The notes under the pieces: generated by a model | Database searches by the model: none | What the model was told of the DNA's origin: nothing | Seen by the model: the letters and a program-made list of their open reading frames with translations, nothing else | Program-made: the position numbers and the translations under genes | Shown here: positions 13,892-24,500 of the stretch, piece after piece | Numbering within the stretch: the first letter of the stretch is position 1 | Layout: each line of letters begins with the position of its first letter | Source of the DNA: Formicarius rufipectus | Taxonomy: Eukaryota; Chordata; Aves; Passeriformes; Formicariidae | DNA length: 64,000 nucleotides | Reading direction: 5' to 3' | NCBI GenBank assembly: GCA_013399695.1 | Contig: VXAU01001280.1 | Coordinates: 1 to 64,000 of the forward strand

Positions 13892-16319
13892 CCAGATATG
13901 CTGTGGTATTAATGAAGAACAGATTTAGAGGGATACAATCCAAAATCATAATTAAATGGAAATGAGACAAAACAGAATCTGAAATAAGATTTGACTAAGA
14001 ACTACAGAAGTGCATCTCATTTTTGTCAGTTCCTTTCTCAGCCATTGCTGTTTTTAATATTATACAGTCCTTAATTATTTGTTTTCCCTAAATTACAGTC
14101 CCTGAATATAAGTAGGTAAGAATGGCTACACGTGAAGCAGTGAGAATCACTATGAGGGAAGAGTGCACATGGCAGTAGAAGCTGATTGTAATGCCTTAAC
14201 CCCAGTTCTAAATTCATATAACTCAGAAGTCATTGAACTGCACATGGAGGACAGAAAGTAATAAAAAAATAATTTCATTTTTACTACACTAGTACTTAAT
14301 ATCTGCTGGAATTATGTTTGGGGTGTCCCTTCACTTCCTCAGCTATGTAAGTTGAAAGGAATGAAGTACTTTTGCTCTCAAACACTGTTCCCTGAAGTAC
14401 AACCAGATTTAATCTTGCTGTTCAGGTTGGATCTAATTTTTACCCATTTGAAGAATGGCTACAGACCGGTATTAATGGCAATCTGACAAAACATAGAGAA
14501 GAGCCATTCATGTGAACAATATTTTCACTTAGCTCATGAACCAGACCACTCCATGTTTTCCTTTTGTGTTTCCTCCAGATCTGAGTAGCTCTATATCTTT
14601 CCACATCCAAGTGCCCCTGAAACATTCTTCTTCCCAGGTTTTCTATGCAAATGATTTTTTTGCAGTTTTTCTCATAGAGTCTTTCTGGCCCACTTGTCTG
14701 CTTTGGTTGCTTAGGCACGTTGATTCATGTCCTTCTTTTAAAATTAATTCACACTGTTATGACTCAGAAAACCTTTTCCAACCTTATCTGATAAGCAGTA
14801 TTATCTAAAGGCTTGAGTGTGCTTTGCTCTGGCTCACACTGACCACAGAAGTGCTTAACAGTCTTTAAATGAGTTTGAACAAATGAAGAAATTTTTTTTA
14901 GCAGAACAAATGGGAATTTAGAGTCAGATGTAGGAGGCTGCATATCTTGCATTTTATAATCAGTCTGACTCACTTCAGGCTGTGTGGGGGCTGCTCTTTT
15001 AGCTCATGAATACCACCACATCAACACAAGATTCTCTGAGGTCCATTTATCTGTCTGTCTATCTGAACTCCCACATTGTTGCTCGAGTATCTGAGTGCCT
15101 CTGTTATATGTTGTCCAAGCCTCTTGGCACTTATTTACTGCTTCATGTTGCTCTGCAGACGCAGAAGTAATATCACAGTAGCCTAACATATCTAACAAGG
15201 ATTCTAACTCTGATTTTACCCTGAAACCTAATGGTGATTAAAACAGAGATAGTTGACCTCCTACCTGTATGATGCAAAATGACTTAAGTCAAATGTTATT
15301 TTGGTATTTGGAGCGAGATACATTTATCATAATGACAATCCATGTGGGACCAAAAGGGATTATACCCTCATATGAATCTAAGGCCTGAAATTCTGGCAGT
15401 GGGAGTACTGCTAACAGAGAAACTCCCTGGAAACTGTGAAGACAACAATATACACAAGGATCCCAGATTAGTATTGAGAGAAAAAGTGAAATACCATAAA
15501 TGAAAGTTAGTTCCCCCTGCAACAGCACCGTTTGTCATATGCAGAATACCTTGTAACGTGTTCCGTCTGGAATTGTAGCATTCTATAGCATGGAAACCAA
15601 GCCTGACTTTATGTGGTGCAGTACAGAATGATATCTCCTTGCTCCAGAGAAGTCAATGGGATATATATTTTGATGAAAATTGTCTGAATCTATTCTGAAG
15701 AGAAATAATTGGGGAAGTATATATCAGCTAGGGCATTCTGGACTGCTCATAGAACTACAGCAAAATCTGACAAAGCTTCAGAACCTACAGTCAGGATAGG
15801 ATAAAAAGGAAGTGAATCAAAATCCAGAGATAAATGAGAAAATAATGTTTGTAAACCAAGGATAATTGGAGTTCTTGGGAGGAGGTTGTCCAGTATTTAG
15901 AAAGCATGTGTGTAGAACTTGTATACTGCAAGCCTGGAGGAACCTTCCCATATATGACTGATCGGATATCAAAACAACCTCAAGTATCCTTTGGTAAATT
16001 AACAACCTTGCTGGTGATTCTTTGGGAAGGCCAGACCAGGCTGAATATAATTCTTGTAAGCCAGGAGAGAAGGTATATGCAGGTACAAGTAGAAAGAAGT
16101 TGAAAAATATGACTCAGAGGCTCTTATGTCACTGGAATATTGAGAAGGTAAACAGATGAAAATAGAACATAAAAGCAAAATTTCACTTGGGCTTCTGAAA
16201 CTCACATCTGTCCTTTGTAGATGGTCTTTATATGACAAGGATCAACCTTTTAATACAAGTTTAAATATATTTTTAATAGAAAGATTTTATGATTAATATA
16301 ATTTCCTTTATTAATTTAA

Positions 16320-16475
16320 ACAGCTGATTGTAGTCATCTTGTATTCTTTACTGCTAAGATTTTAATTAAGATTAGTTGGAAAACTACTAGAGACAAAAAT
16401 ACCATTAATGCCTCTTAATCTAAGAATTTGGAGAGAAAAAAAAGTTTCTTCTAATGTATTGATATCTTCCTTTAC

Positions 16476-16498
<23 letters not shown>
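16320..16498 (+). repeat. Source copy of a 179-bp duplicated segment
   Basis: This stretch begins ACAGCTGATTGTAG and runs into the (ATT)n microsatellite. It recurs, with no difference seen, at 19786-19964 (offset 3466), where a single 'n' flanks each end. The copy here is embedded in continuous sequence and is taken as the genuine location. Confidence 0.9.

Positions 16499-16504
<6 letters not shown>
16478..16504. repeat. (ATT)n microsatellite
   Basis: About nine ATT units in a row. The duplicated copy of the surrounding segment stops inside this repeat at 19964 and is followed by an ambiguous base, so the microsatellite is one probable cause of the misjoin downstream. Confidence 0.95.
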
Positions 16505-16507
<3 letters not shown>

Positions 16508-18687
16508 CCACCACATTACAGCAGATTTCATTTGGATGAGGGCTGTACCAACAGACAGCAGATTCTGTTTTTTTATCATCTAGATCGTTGTAATCACTAT
16601 ATACAGGAAGAAAGAGGAGTCTGTGCTTTTAAAATCAGTTTGTACTGTCAGCAAATCATTGGATTAGTCAGAATGTACTTTTAAGGAGCAGAGAAACTAA
16701 TTAAGACACAAGTAAGATCTATAGTACCTCCATGGAAACTCAGCTCGTTTATGAACTGCTGCTGTTTTTATGCTTGTTACATGTTTTAGGTTAAACAGTG
16801 TTTTTAATGGCAGGTTTGTTCATCACTGAGGAAATTGCACAGGCTCATCAGCATTAATGCACCGAAGAAGAAAATATAGGCAGAAATGTAGTATGGATGT
16901 ATTGCCAAAATATGAGAAAAGCGTTCTTAGAGACAGAAATCAAATGCAGGTTGGCTAAAATAGGCCTGTCTAAAATTTTGCTAAGAAAATATTGCTTAGA
17001 AAGAAGCTTGTCTTTGGCCTGATCATTCTATATCATACCAGTTTCTGAAGGCTAAGAAATCCCTGTCACCCCTGGGTTATGTGGAACCAATAAAGCTGAT
17101 GAAGGGCGTACATCAAATCAGTTTCCTTTCTAGCACAAATTACTCTAAACAGTACTTGCAGTGTACGTGTAACTTTCTTTGACTTGAAACAGTTGAGCAG
17201 AAATAATTTTGCAATACAATTAGCATAATTATTGAATTATCATGCATCAGCTGCTCCAGGTTAAGTGTTTGAGCCTTCATGCTTACTGTGAAGCTAATTC
17301 AAAGTAGTTCACGATCTTTTTCATGTGTGCTATGGGATTTCTCAGACACATATTTGCCACAGAGCAGAGCACATTTGATAACCCATTACTCTGTAACAAT
17401 TTTTTTGTGTTTCCAAGTCCTTTGAATTCAGAAATATCATGCACACGATTGAAATGTTCAAGAGCTATGTAGTGGGTGCATAAATCATGAAATTGTCTTT
17501 AAAACAGTGACATATCTGAACAAAGTGAGAAAGAAGACACAACTAGAGACAAAGTTAGAGGCAGGGACAGACATAAAAAAAGAGGTAGATATATTGCTTA
17601 CATTGATTCAGGTTTAATTTTCCAGATTTTTCTCCCCACTATTGTCAGAGTAAATGGAAGTGAACTTTAAAAAAGTTAGGTTTAAGATTCATAACTTTCA
17701 TTCATAAGCCACCAAATTATCATGACAGTTTGCAGCAAAATCACAGCATTCAACAATTCTGTATTTTTTTACACAACTGGTCTTCAGAGTGTCCTTGACT
17801 CTAAAACTGACCTCATATTTACCAATTTATGAAATATCAATGTTATTTTGCACAAACTCTTTGGTAAAGGAATCTCTCCTTGAGCAGTATTGCAACAAGC
17901 TTATCTTTGATGTAAAGAATTTTTCTCATCTCACCTTCCCATACGGTACTCAAAAAGAAATTTGATAAACCAATTCTGTAAGAGAGTTCTCTATATTCAG
18001 ATATAGAAAAAATAGAATGACTAATAATAGAGAATGGGGCTCGCATTGGGAATGGTTAGAACAGATGAAAGCATTGTTTTTCTTGTAAGAGATGTTAAAA
18101 AATGAGGCTGCATAAATCTGAAAGATTTAAAGAAAGAAGAGTTTGATAAGTAACCTACTGAAGCAAATTGATATCAGAAGTTTAAAATCAAGCTGTGAAA
18201 AAATTGCAGCCACTAAAGAATGCATTGCCCATTCATTTCTTTAAAAATAACATCCCCAGGTCCTCATGCTTGTTGCATTCCAATAATGAGAAAGACCCTG
18301 TGTGCTAGGAAAGCTTATGACTCAAAACCACTGATTTCAATACATTCATATGTTCATAGATTTTTCTGCAAGTTTTTTGTTTGGTTGGTTGGTTTTTTGT
18401 TTGTTTTGGTTTGGTTTTTTCTCTCTTCTCTGTCTTTAATTATTGTCATAAATGAAAACAGGCTGTGGAGCTGAAACCAGTGAAAAAGTGATCTTGGAGT
18501 TTTCTGCTTTATGGAACAAAGAGAAAAATGGTAAACTATAAAAAATAGAGTTACACTCTTTTGCCAGATTCTCCTGGACAGGCTCTGATCATAATTCCTG
18601 TACTTTTCCCCACTAATTGGAAATGTTAAGTTTAAAATTTACAAATTTTCTAGATTTTCTCATAGATTCTCTAAATATTTCAGAATG
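16505..18687. other. Noncoding interval with a candidate conserved element
   Basis: No gene or transposon recognised. The 16730-17420 part is less simple in sequence than its surroundings. At 17201-17255 it packs several TAAT/ATTA cores, an ATGCAT and a CAGCTG E-box within 55 bp. This is compatible with a developmental enhancer but unproven. A T/G-rich simple repeat lies at 18371-18420. Confidence 0.5.
18371..18420. repeat. T/G-rich simple repeat
   Basis: An irregular array of TTTG, TTGG and T6 units. Low-complexity DNA with no element attached. Confidence 0.85.
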
Positions 18688-19784
18688 AGATTGTACTGTA
18701 CATTTAGATAAAATTCTTACAGTATCATTTCCCTCAGCTTTATAGTGACAGTAACAGTGACATACCAAAGTCATAATCAGCTCAAATCACAATGTATAAC
18801 CCACTCTTCCAACTTTGCTATCATGAACTTTTGTGTGGGAGGATCAAATGCTGGCTATTAATGGTTTCTGGAAGAGGCAAATGAAAAGAAGAAATAGGAC
18901 AGCCCTCTCTGGTATCTCTCTTAAGAGGAAATCATCAAAAAGGAGAGCCTTTTGGTCAAAATGAATGCTCTGGAATTTTAAAAAGTCATGTGCAATAAAG
19001 CATTTCTGAAATGTCCTCATAGCAAAAGGATTTTAACAAATGAAACAAGAAATTATAATTCCATATCAAAAATCTGAAGAGGGAGGGAATATTTTTGCTG
19101 TGTGTAAGCTGAATCAAGTTAATGAGCCATCTAACACTGCAAAAAGAGCGTTGTCTATAAATAAATCCTGTCTGATTGGGATATATTAGTTTTCTGATAA
19201 CACTCTATAGCATACAGATGCTTTGAATAGAGTGTGTATGTGTGCAAATACTCCGATCTATTGGAGTTTCTGTTCTCCAAGTCCTTGTCCATGAGGCATA
19301 TTACAGTCATTTTCATATTTAAGTACTGAATAAAACCTCAGTCTCACTCCAGTGCCTGGTTTGAATAGGTAGGCTCAGCAGCTCTACTCTGTGAAAGCTC
19401 TGGAGATTGTATTTCACACACAAAGATGTGGCTAAAGAGCAGCTGTGTAGCCTCTCAGTGGAGAACTGTTCATCTGCTTGCCCCTCTGGTGAGTTCTCAC
19501 AACACTTTGCTAGCGCTTTGCCAACACTTCCCTAATGCTTCCAAGAGCCTTACAGGATCAAGGAGTAAGGCCTCATGTCACAGAGTACTTTCCCACATCA
19601 CCATTCTGCTCTATGCTTCTATGTGTCATTGAGATTGTGTGGTGCCTGTGAAGGCACCTGCGCAGTCAGGAGATACACTGTGTGATTAGATGAAGTTACA
19701 GGGTCTAGTAGCTTTCTCAGAAGTCAATGTGTGTTTAACTGCAAAATCTCTTAGTAAGAGGTGGGTTTTTTGTTTTGTTTTATT
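18688..19784 (+). repeat. 1,097-bp direct duplication, copy 1
   Basis: This block matches 19966-21062 at a constant offset of 1278 bp. I saw no indel or substitution in the stretches compared, including an identical 68-codon open frame at 19426 and 20704. It ends in a T-rich run just before a single ambiguous base at 19785. The content is noncoding. Identity this high points either to an assembly artefact or to a very recent event. Confidence 0.93.
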
Positions 19785-19785
19785 N
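19785..19785. other. Single ambiguous base at a sequence join
   Basis: One 'n' separates duplication copy 1 from the inserted 179-bp segment. Sequence on either side is non-contiguous compared with its other copy in the window. This is consistent with a scaffolding join rather than a base-call failure. Confidence 0.85.
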
Positions 19786-19964
19786 ACAGCTGATTGTAGT
19801 CATCTTGTATTCTTTACTGCTAAGATTTTAATTAAGATTAGTTGGAAAACTACTAGAGACAAAAATACCATTAATGCCTCTTAATCTAAGAATTTGGAGA
19901 GAAAAAAAAGTTTCTTCTAATGTATTGATATCTTCCTTTACTGTTATTATTATTATTATTATTA
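19786..19964 (+). repeat. Displaced second copy of the 179-bp segment
   Basis: Apparently identical to 16320-16498, including the run of eight A residues and the start of the (ATT)n tract. It is sandwiched between the two copies of the 1,097-bp block, with an 'n' on each side. No transposon signature (tail, target duplication) accompanies it. Confidence 0.93.
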
Positions 19965-19965
19965 N
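19965..19965. other. Single ambiguous base at a sequence join
   Basis: One 'n' separates the truncated (ATT)n tract from the start of duplication copy 2. It is the second of the two joins bracketing the displaced segment. Confidence 0.85.
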
Positions 19966-21062
19966 AGATTGTACTGTACATTTAGATAAAATTCTTACAG
20001 TATCATTTCCCTCAGCTTTATAGTGACAGTAACAGTGACATACCAAAGTCATAATCAGCTCAAATCACAATGTATAACCCACTCTTCCAACTTTGCTATC
20101 ATGAACTTTTGTGTGGGAGGATCAAATGCTGGCTATTAATGGTTTCTGGAAGAGGCAAATGAAAAGAAGAAATAGGACAGCCCTCTCTGGTATCTCTCTT
20201 AAGAGGAAATCATCAAAAAGGAGAGCCTTTTGGTCAAAATGAATGCTCTGGAATTTTAAAAAGTCATGTGCAATAAAGCATTTCTGAAATGTCCTCATAG
20301 CAAAAGGATTTTAACAAATGAAACAAGAAATTATAATTCCATATCAAAAATCTGAAGAGGGAGGGAATATTTTTGCTGTGTGTAAGCTGAATCAAGTTAA
20401 TGAGCCATCTAACACTGCAAAAAGAGCGTTGTCTATAAATAAATCCTGTCTGATTGGGATATATTAGTTTTCTGATAACACTCTATAGCATACAGATGCT
20501 TTGAATAGAGTGTGTATGTGTGCAAATACTCCGATCTATTGGAGTTTCTGTTCTCCAAGTCCTTGTCCATGAGGCATATTACAGTCATTTTCATATTTAA
20601 GTACTGAATAAAACCTCAGTCTCACTCCAGTGCCTGGTTTGAATAGGTAGGCTCAGCAGCTCTACTCTGTGAAAGCTCTGGAGATTGTATTTCACACACA
20701 AAGATGTGGCTAAAGAGCAGCTGTGTAGCCTCTCAGTGGAGAACTGTTCATCTGCTTGCCCCTCTGGTGAGTTCTCACAACACTTTGCTAGCGCTTTGCC
20801 AACACTTCCCTAATGCTTCCAAGAGCCTTACAGGATCAAGGAGTAAGGCCTCATGTCACAGAGTACTTTCCCACATCACCATTCTGCTCTATGCTTCTAT
20901 GTGTCATTGAGATTGTGTGGTGCCTGTGAAGGCACCTGCGCAGTCAGGAGATACACTGTGTGATTAGATGAAGTTACAGGGTCTAGTAGCTTTCTCAGAA
21001 GTCAATGTGTGTTTAACTGCAAAATCTCTTAGTAAGAGGTGGGTTTTTTGTTTTGTTTTATT
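19966..21062 (+). repeat. 1,097-bp direct duplication, copy 2
   Basis: Second copy of 18688-19784. After the T-rich run at its end the sequence continues uninterrupted (GTTTGGTTTGGG onwards). The most economical reading is therefore that the true locus runs through this copy and that copy 1 plus the 179-bp insert are redundant. Confidence 0.93.
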
Positions 21063-21106
21063 TTTGTTTGGTTTGGGTTTTTTTGTTTGTTTTTCTTTTT
21101 TTTTGT
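21044..21106. repeat. T/G-rich low-complexity tract
   Basis: Runs of T interrupted by G singlets and triplets. The shared part of this tract is where duplication copy 1 stops, so it is a likely cause of contig breakage. Confidence 0.85.
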
Positions 21107-21555
21107 GAGAGAAACAATTAGGTATGTTCTTTGGAAAAAGTTTGTTACTTATTTTTGTTTGTATATTTGTTTTTGCTTTATCCTTAAGGGAATTGAAAGG
21201 TCTTACTTTGTGAAGTATCATACACTTATATTTTCTTGAAATTGTGTTGTAGTTACCTATGCATTGTGTTTTCACATTATCCTAGTAGTTTTGCTTCTTT
21301 GGAAATCTTGTTTATTCTCACCAGCTTTGAGAACCAAATGATGTGGATCTCTGGAGGGGGTGTTCTTATTGCTTTGTTGTGGTCAGAAAAGGTAACAGAA
21401 TTTTCGGAGCACTGTGTAGAAATTCAGAAGCTTTAGGAGTGCAACTCAAAATAAAAGAAATAAATATGCAACACTCAATGCCAGGAAAGACTGTAAATCA
21501 GTAGAGTATATATTATACATTTTCTTAAAATATATATATATATATTTTTTTTTTT
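21107..21555. other. Noncoding DNA ending in a (TA)n and T tract
   Basis: No gene recognised. The last 30 bp are a short TA repeat (about 21529-21545) and a T13-type run leading into the assembly gap. Confidence 0.6.
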
Positions 21556-21584
21556 NNNNNNNNNNNNNNNNNNNNNNNNNNNNN
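21556..21584. other. Assembly gap (29 Ns)
   Basis: Twenty-nine consecutive undetermined bases directly after a TA/T low-complexity tract. The true length of the missing DNA is unknown. Confidence 0.99.
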
Positions 21585-24500
21585 TTTCCTAAATTCCCTA
21601 AGACTGGACAGGGGAGGGTTTGACTTTCTTTTCAGTTATGTGAGTGTTTGGCAGGCAAATCAACCTTTGATTTAAAATGGAAAAGTTCTCATGAGCTTTC
21701 AATTACCTATTAAGACACTGCCTATCAGAGATCACAAGAATTTAGGATAAAGTCTTTTTTGAAGTCAAGTGCCTCGAGACCTTTTGAGGGTCTAGGTCAT
21801 TAGATTCAGAATCATAAGACTAAGGGTGAATAGAGATATATTTAAAACTGTATCAACATATCTGGTTAGCAAAACACACTTGTCCTGTAGTTCAGGATAA
21901 TTTGGAGTTATTTTGTAAGAATGTTGCATAAAATTAATGCTTAGAGACACATTTTGTCTTTGATAGTTTCATTTGCACTCAGTTTTTATAGTACACAAAC
22001 TCAAATCAATATGCTGTTTAATAAATCAAATCTTAAAACTCTGTGATCACTGCCATTATGCTTTTTGAAGAGGAAGACCTTCCTGAAAGGCTGATATCAA
22101 TCATTCTTGTCTGAGGTCTGAGGCAAATGTAACCTGCAAAGGCTGGTAGCTGGGCTATCTGCCATCATTGCTGGCAGAATAAAGGCTCCGGATACAGTGT
22201 TCTAATATGAGGAATATGGAGAACAATCTGTCTGGTTTTAACGTATGTTACATTTTTGAGATTAATTCATGTTTTTATGTATGAAAACAGTGATTTAGAC
22301 TTCAGAGTCTATGGATGACTTTCCACTACTGTGCCCTCTGGACAGTTTGATGCACCGTGAACTCCAGTTTTCCACTTTATGTAAGACTACCCCTGTTATT
22401 GAGGAATCTCCTGGGAGAGATTTATTGGCCCATAATCAGGAGGGGCAGAAGTCTTGGGCAGAGATGTTGGCTTTGTTGTAGTATGAATGTACAGTGCCAA
22501 TGCAACAGAGGTCCAGTGAAGACGGTGGACAAATTATATGAGGCCATGGTTAAAATAGCTTTATTATGGCACAAAAGGACACTTAATAGTCATGCAGAAT
22601 AGGGAGTTTTAGATACTTTATACTCAGGATTTAGCTTATGATTTCCAGAATCTTCCAGGACTTTTTTACATTTCCTTTATGTAGATGAAGAGGTTGTACA
22701 AATTGTTAATGATTGGATAACAAATATTTAAGGGGAATACATGTTTAGTATCTCTTATGAGGTAAATGTGAACCCTCATTTTAAGTGATGACTGGAAAAA
22801 TTAAATAAGAGCATGTGACCAAGAATAATTATTTTAATTCAACTTATATCATGCATTACAATGTTAAAATTATGGAACTCTTCAAAGCAACTTATAATAT
22901 AAAAATATAAAGGTCCTTCTTTTTTTTGTGCTAACAAGTACTGTTGCCCAAAAACCCCAAACCCAACCTTTAGAAAAAAAATACCAAACTTCTTTTCTTT
23001 TGAACACATATTTAAAATGAAGACATGATGACAGCTTTCATTTGAACACTGGACAATTTTTTTTTCAGAGTTTGCTGCTGTTCATGCAAAATAAGTTGCT
23101 GTGATTGCAACATATGTATTATATGGCACATATGCTACCTCTTAGATAAAAGTGTAACTCTTGTGGTTCCTAGCATTTTTCTAAGGACATACAGTGTTTA
23201 ACAGTAACAGATCTTTTTATAATATTTTTGCCATGTTTTTGGCAACTAAATATTTTTTCTTTAACCTTTCTCATTCATAAGTTAAATTTGTTGTTAGAGA
23301 AAAATGGAGTGTGGAGGTAGAAAGCAACAGTGTGAATAAGAGAGCAAGAGTGTTTTGACTGGCAGTTTTCTCTTTGGCTACCATTTTGGGTTTCTTTGTT
23401 GTAATGAAGAAGGGCAATAAATTGCCAGCTGCAAACAAGGGTCTGTTTAGCTGTGGTTTGTACAGACAATCATATACAATCAATTACAATTTAAAATGCT
23501 GGTATGGCACTTTAGAAATTAGGAATAAGAACTACTCCTAGGAATATTGTGGATTTATTGTTTAATTTCTGACATAGACAGTAAAATAAGTATCTTTTAT
23601 ATCTCTGATTATGTTCAGTTTCTAGATCCTTCTCTGGATAAGAGTGTAAGCTTTCAGTTATTTTGTATTGAAACATATTTTCACACACACGATAATGAAT
23701 CACACAGAAAAGACAAATAATCAAAACTCCACACACAGTACCAGTGATTAAGTGTTTTTTCTTGTGAGTGTTCACAAGAAACCAATGGAACTACCCATAT
23801 GAAAGGTTTTTTACTATGTGTGAGCAAGTAAGAAAGTGAGCCTTGCTTTAGGCTTGAACACGAAGCAAGCTTTCTTTAAAGGACAGCATTTTTTGCTCCC
23901 TACATAAATCCTAAGTAAAAGAAAGTGGACCTTCAGTCTTCTCCCTCCTACTCCCAGAAATGATCCCATTATACTGGTAGTTCATAAATATGCAGCAAAG
24001 CCCATCTGTTCTATCTTGTGATTTAAGATAGTATACTGTAATTCTTTGTAATGTCACTGGGTCTGATCACAGAGGTATCAGGAGCAACGTTAAAGCCACC
24101 ATTACCCTCACGTGTGTTGGTTCAGGGCTCCTGAGAAGTTTTGACATGGATATTAGTCTCTGTCAGAAGGGATCTGGTGTCCCTTTCTGTTGCTCATCCT
24201 TCAGGAGAGTGCACCATTCACAGGGTATTTTCTAGAATGGGGCTACCTGCACTCCAGGTGGAGGGGTCCCTTGTGAATGTCTTGGGTGCTTCCATAGGGT
24301 TGCTTTCTGCAGATCAGGCCAGAGCATGCAATTACACTGTCAGGCTCTATCTTCAGACAGAGATGACTTTTTAGGCAATCTGCAGATCTGAGCATACTGT
24401 CAAAATTATGAAAAGCCTTGGAAGGAATTCCATAAATGTTCAAAAATAGCTATTCATAAGCAATAACAGAATAGAAGTAACAGTTTGAGAGATTTTAAAA

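Larger units (their letters stand above)
3106..16319. other. Long noncoding AT-rich interval
   Basis: No gene or transposon recognised. It contains scattered homopolymers and simple repeats (purine run near 6659-6695, A19 near 10862, T-runs near 9199 and 12479, an AAAAC/AAAC tract at 13852). There is an isolated ambiguous base at 6614. Candidate items discussed in the findings are an RFX-like palindrome at 3628-3640 and a possible exon-like segment at 11218-11356. The 14440-15200 part is open on both strands but resembles no known family. Confidence 0.6.

Noticed and set aside
14528..15012. TTAGCTCATGAA occurring twice about 470 bp apart
   Set aside because: A 12-base repeat without terminal structure, target duplication or similarity between the flanks is expected by chance at this scale.
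19426..20910. Two identical 68-codon open frames as a gene pair
   Set aside because: They are the same frame in the two copies of the probable assembly duplication, and the frame has no coding features.
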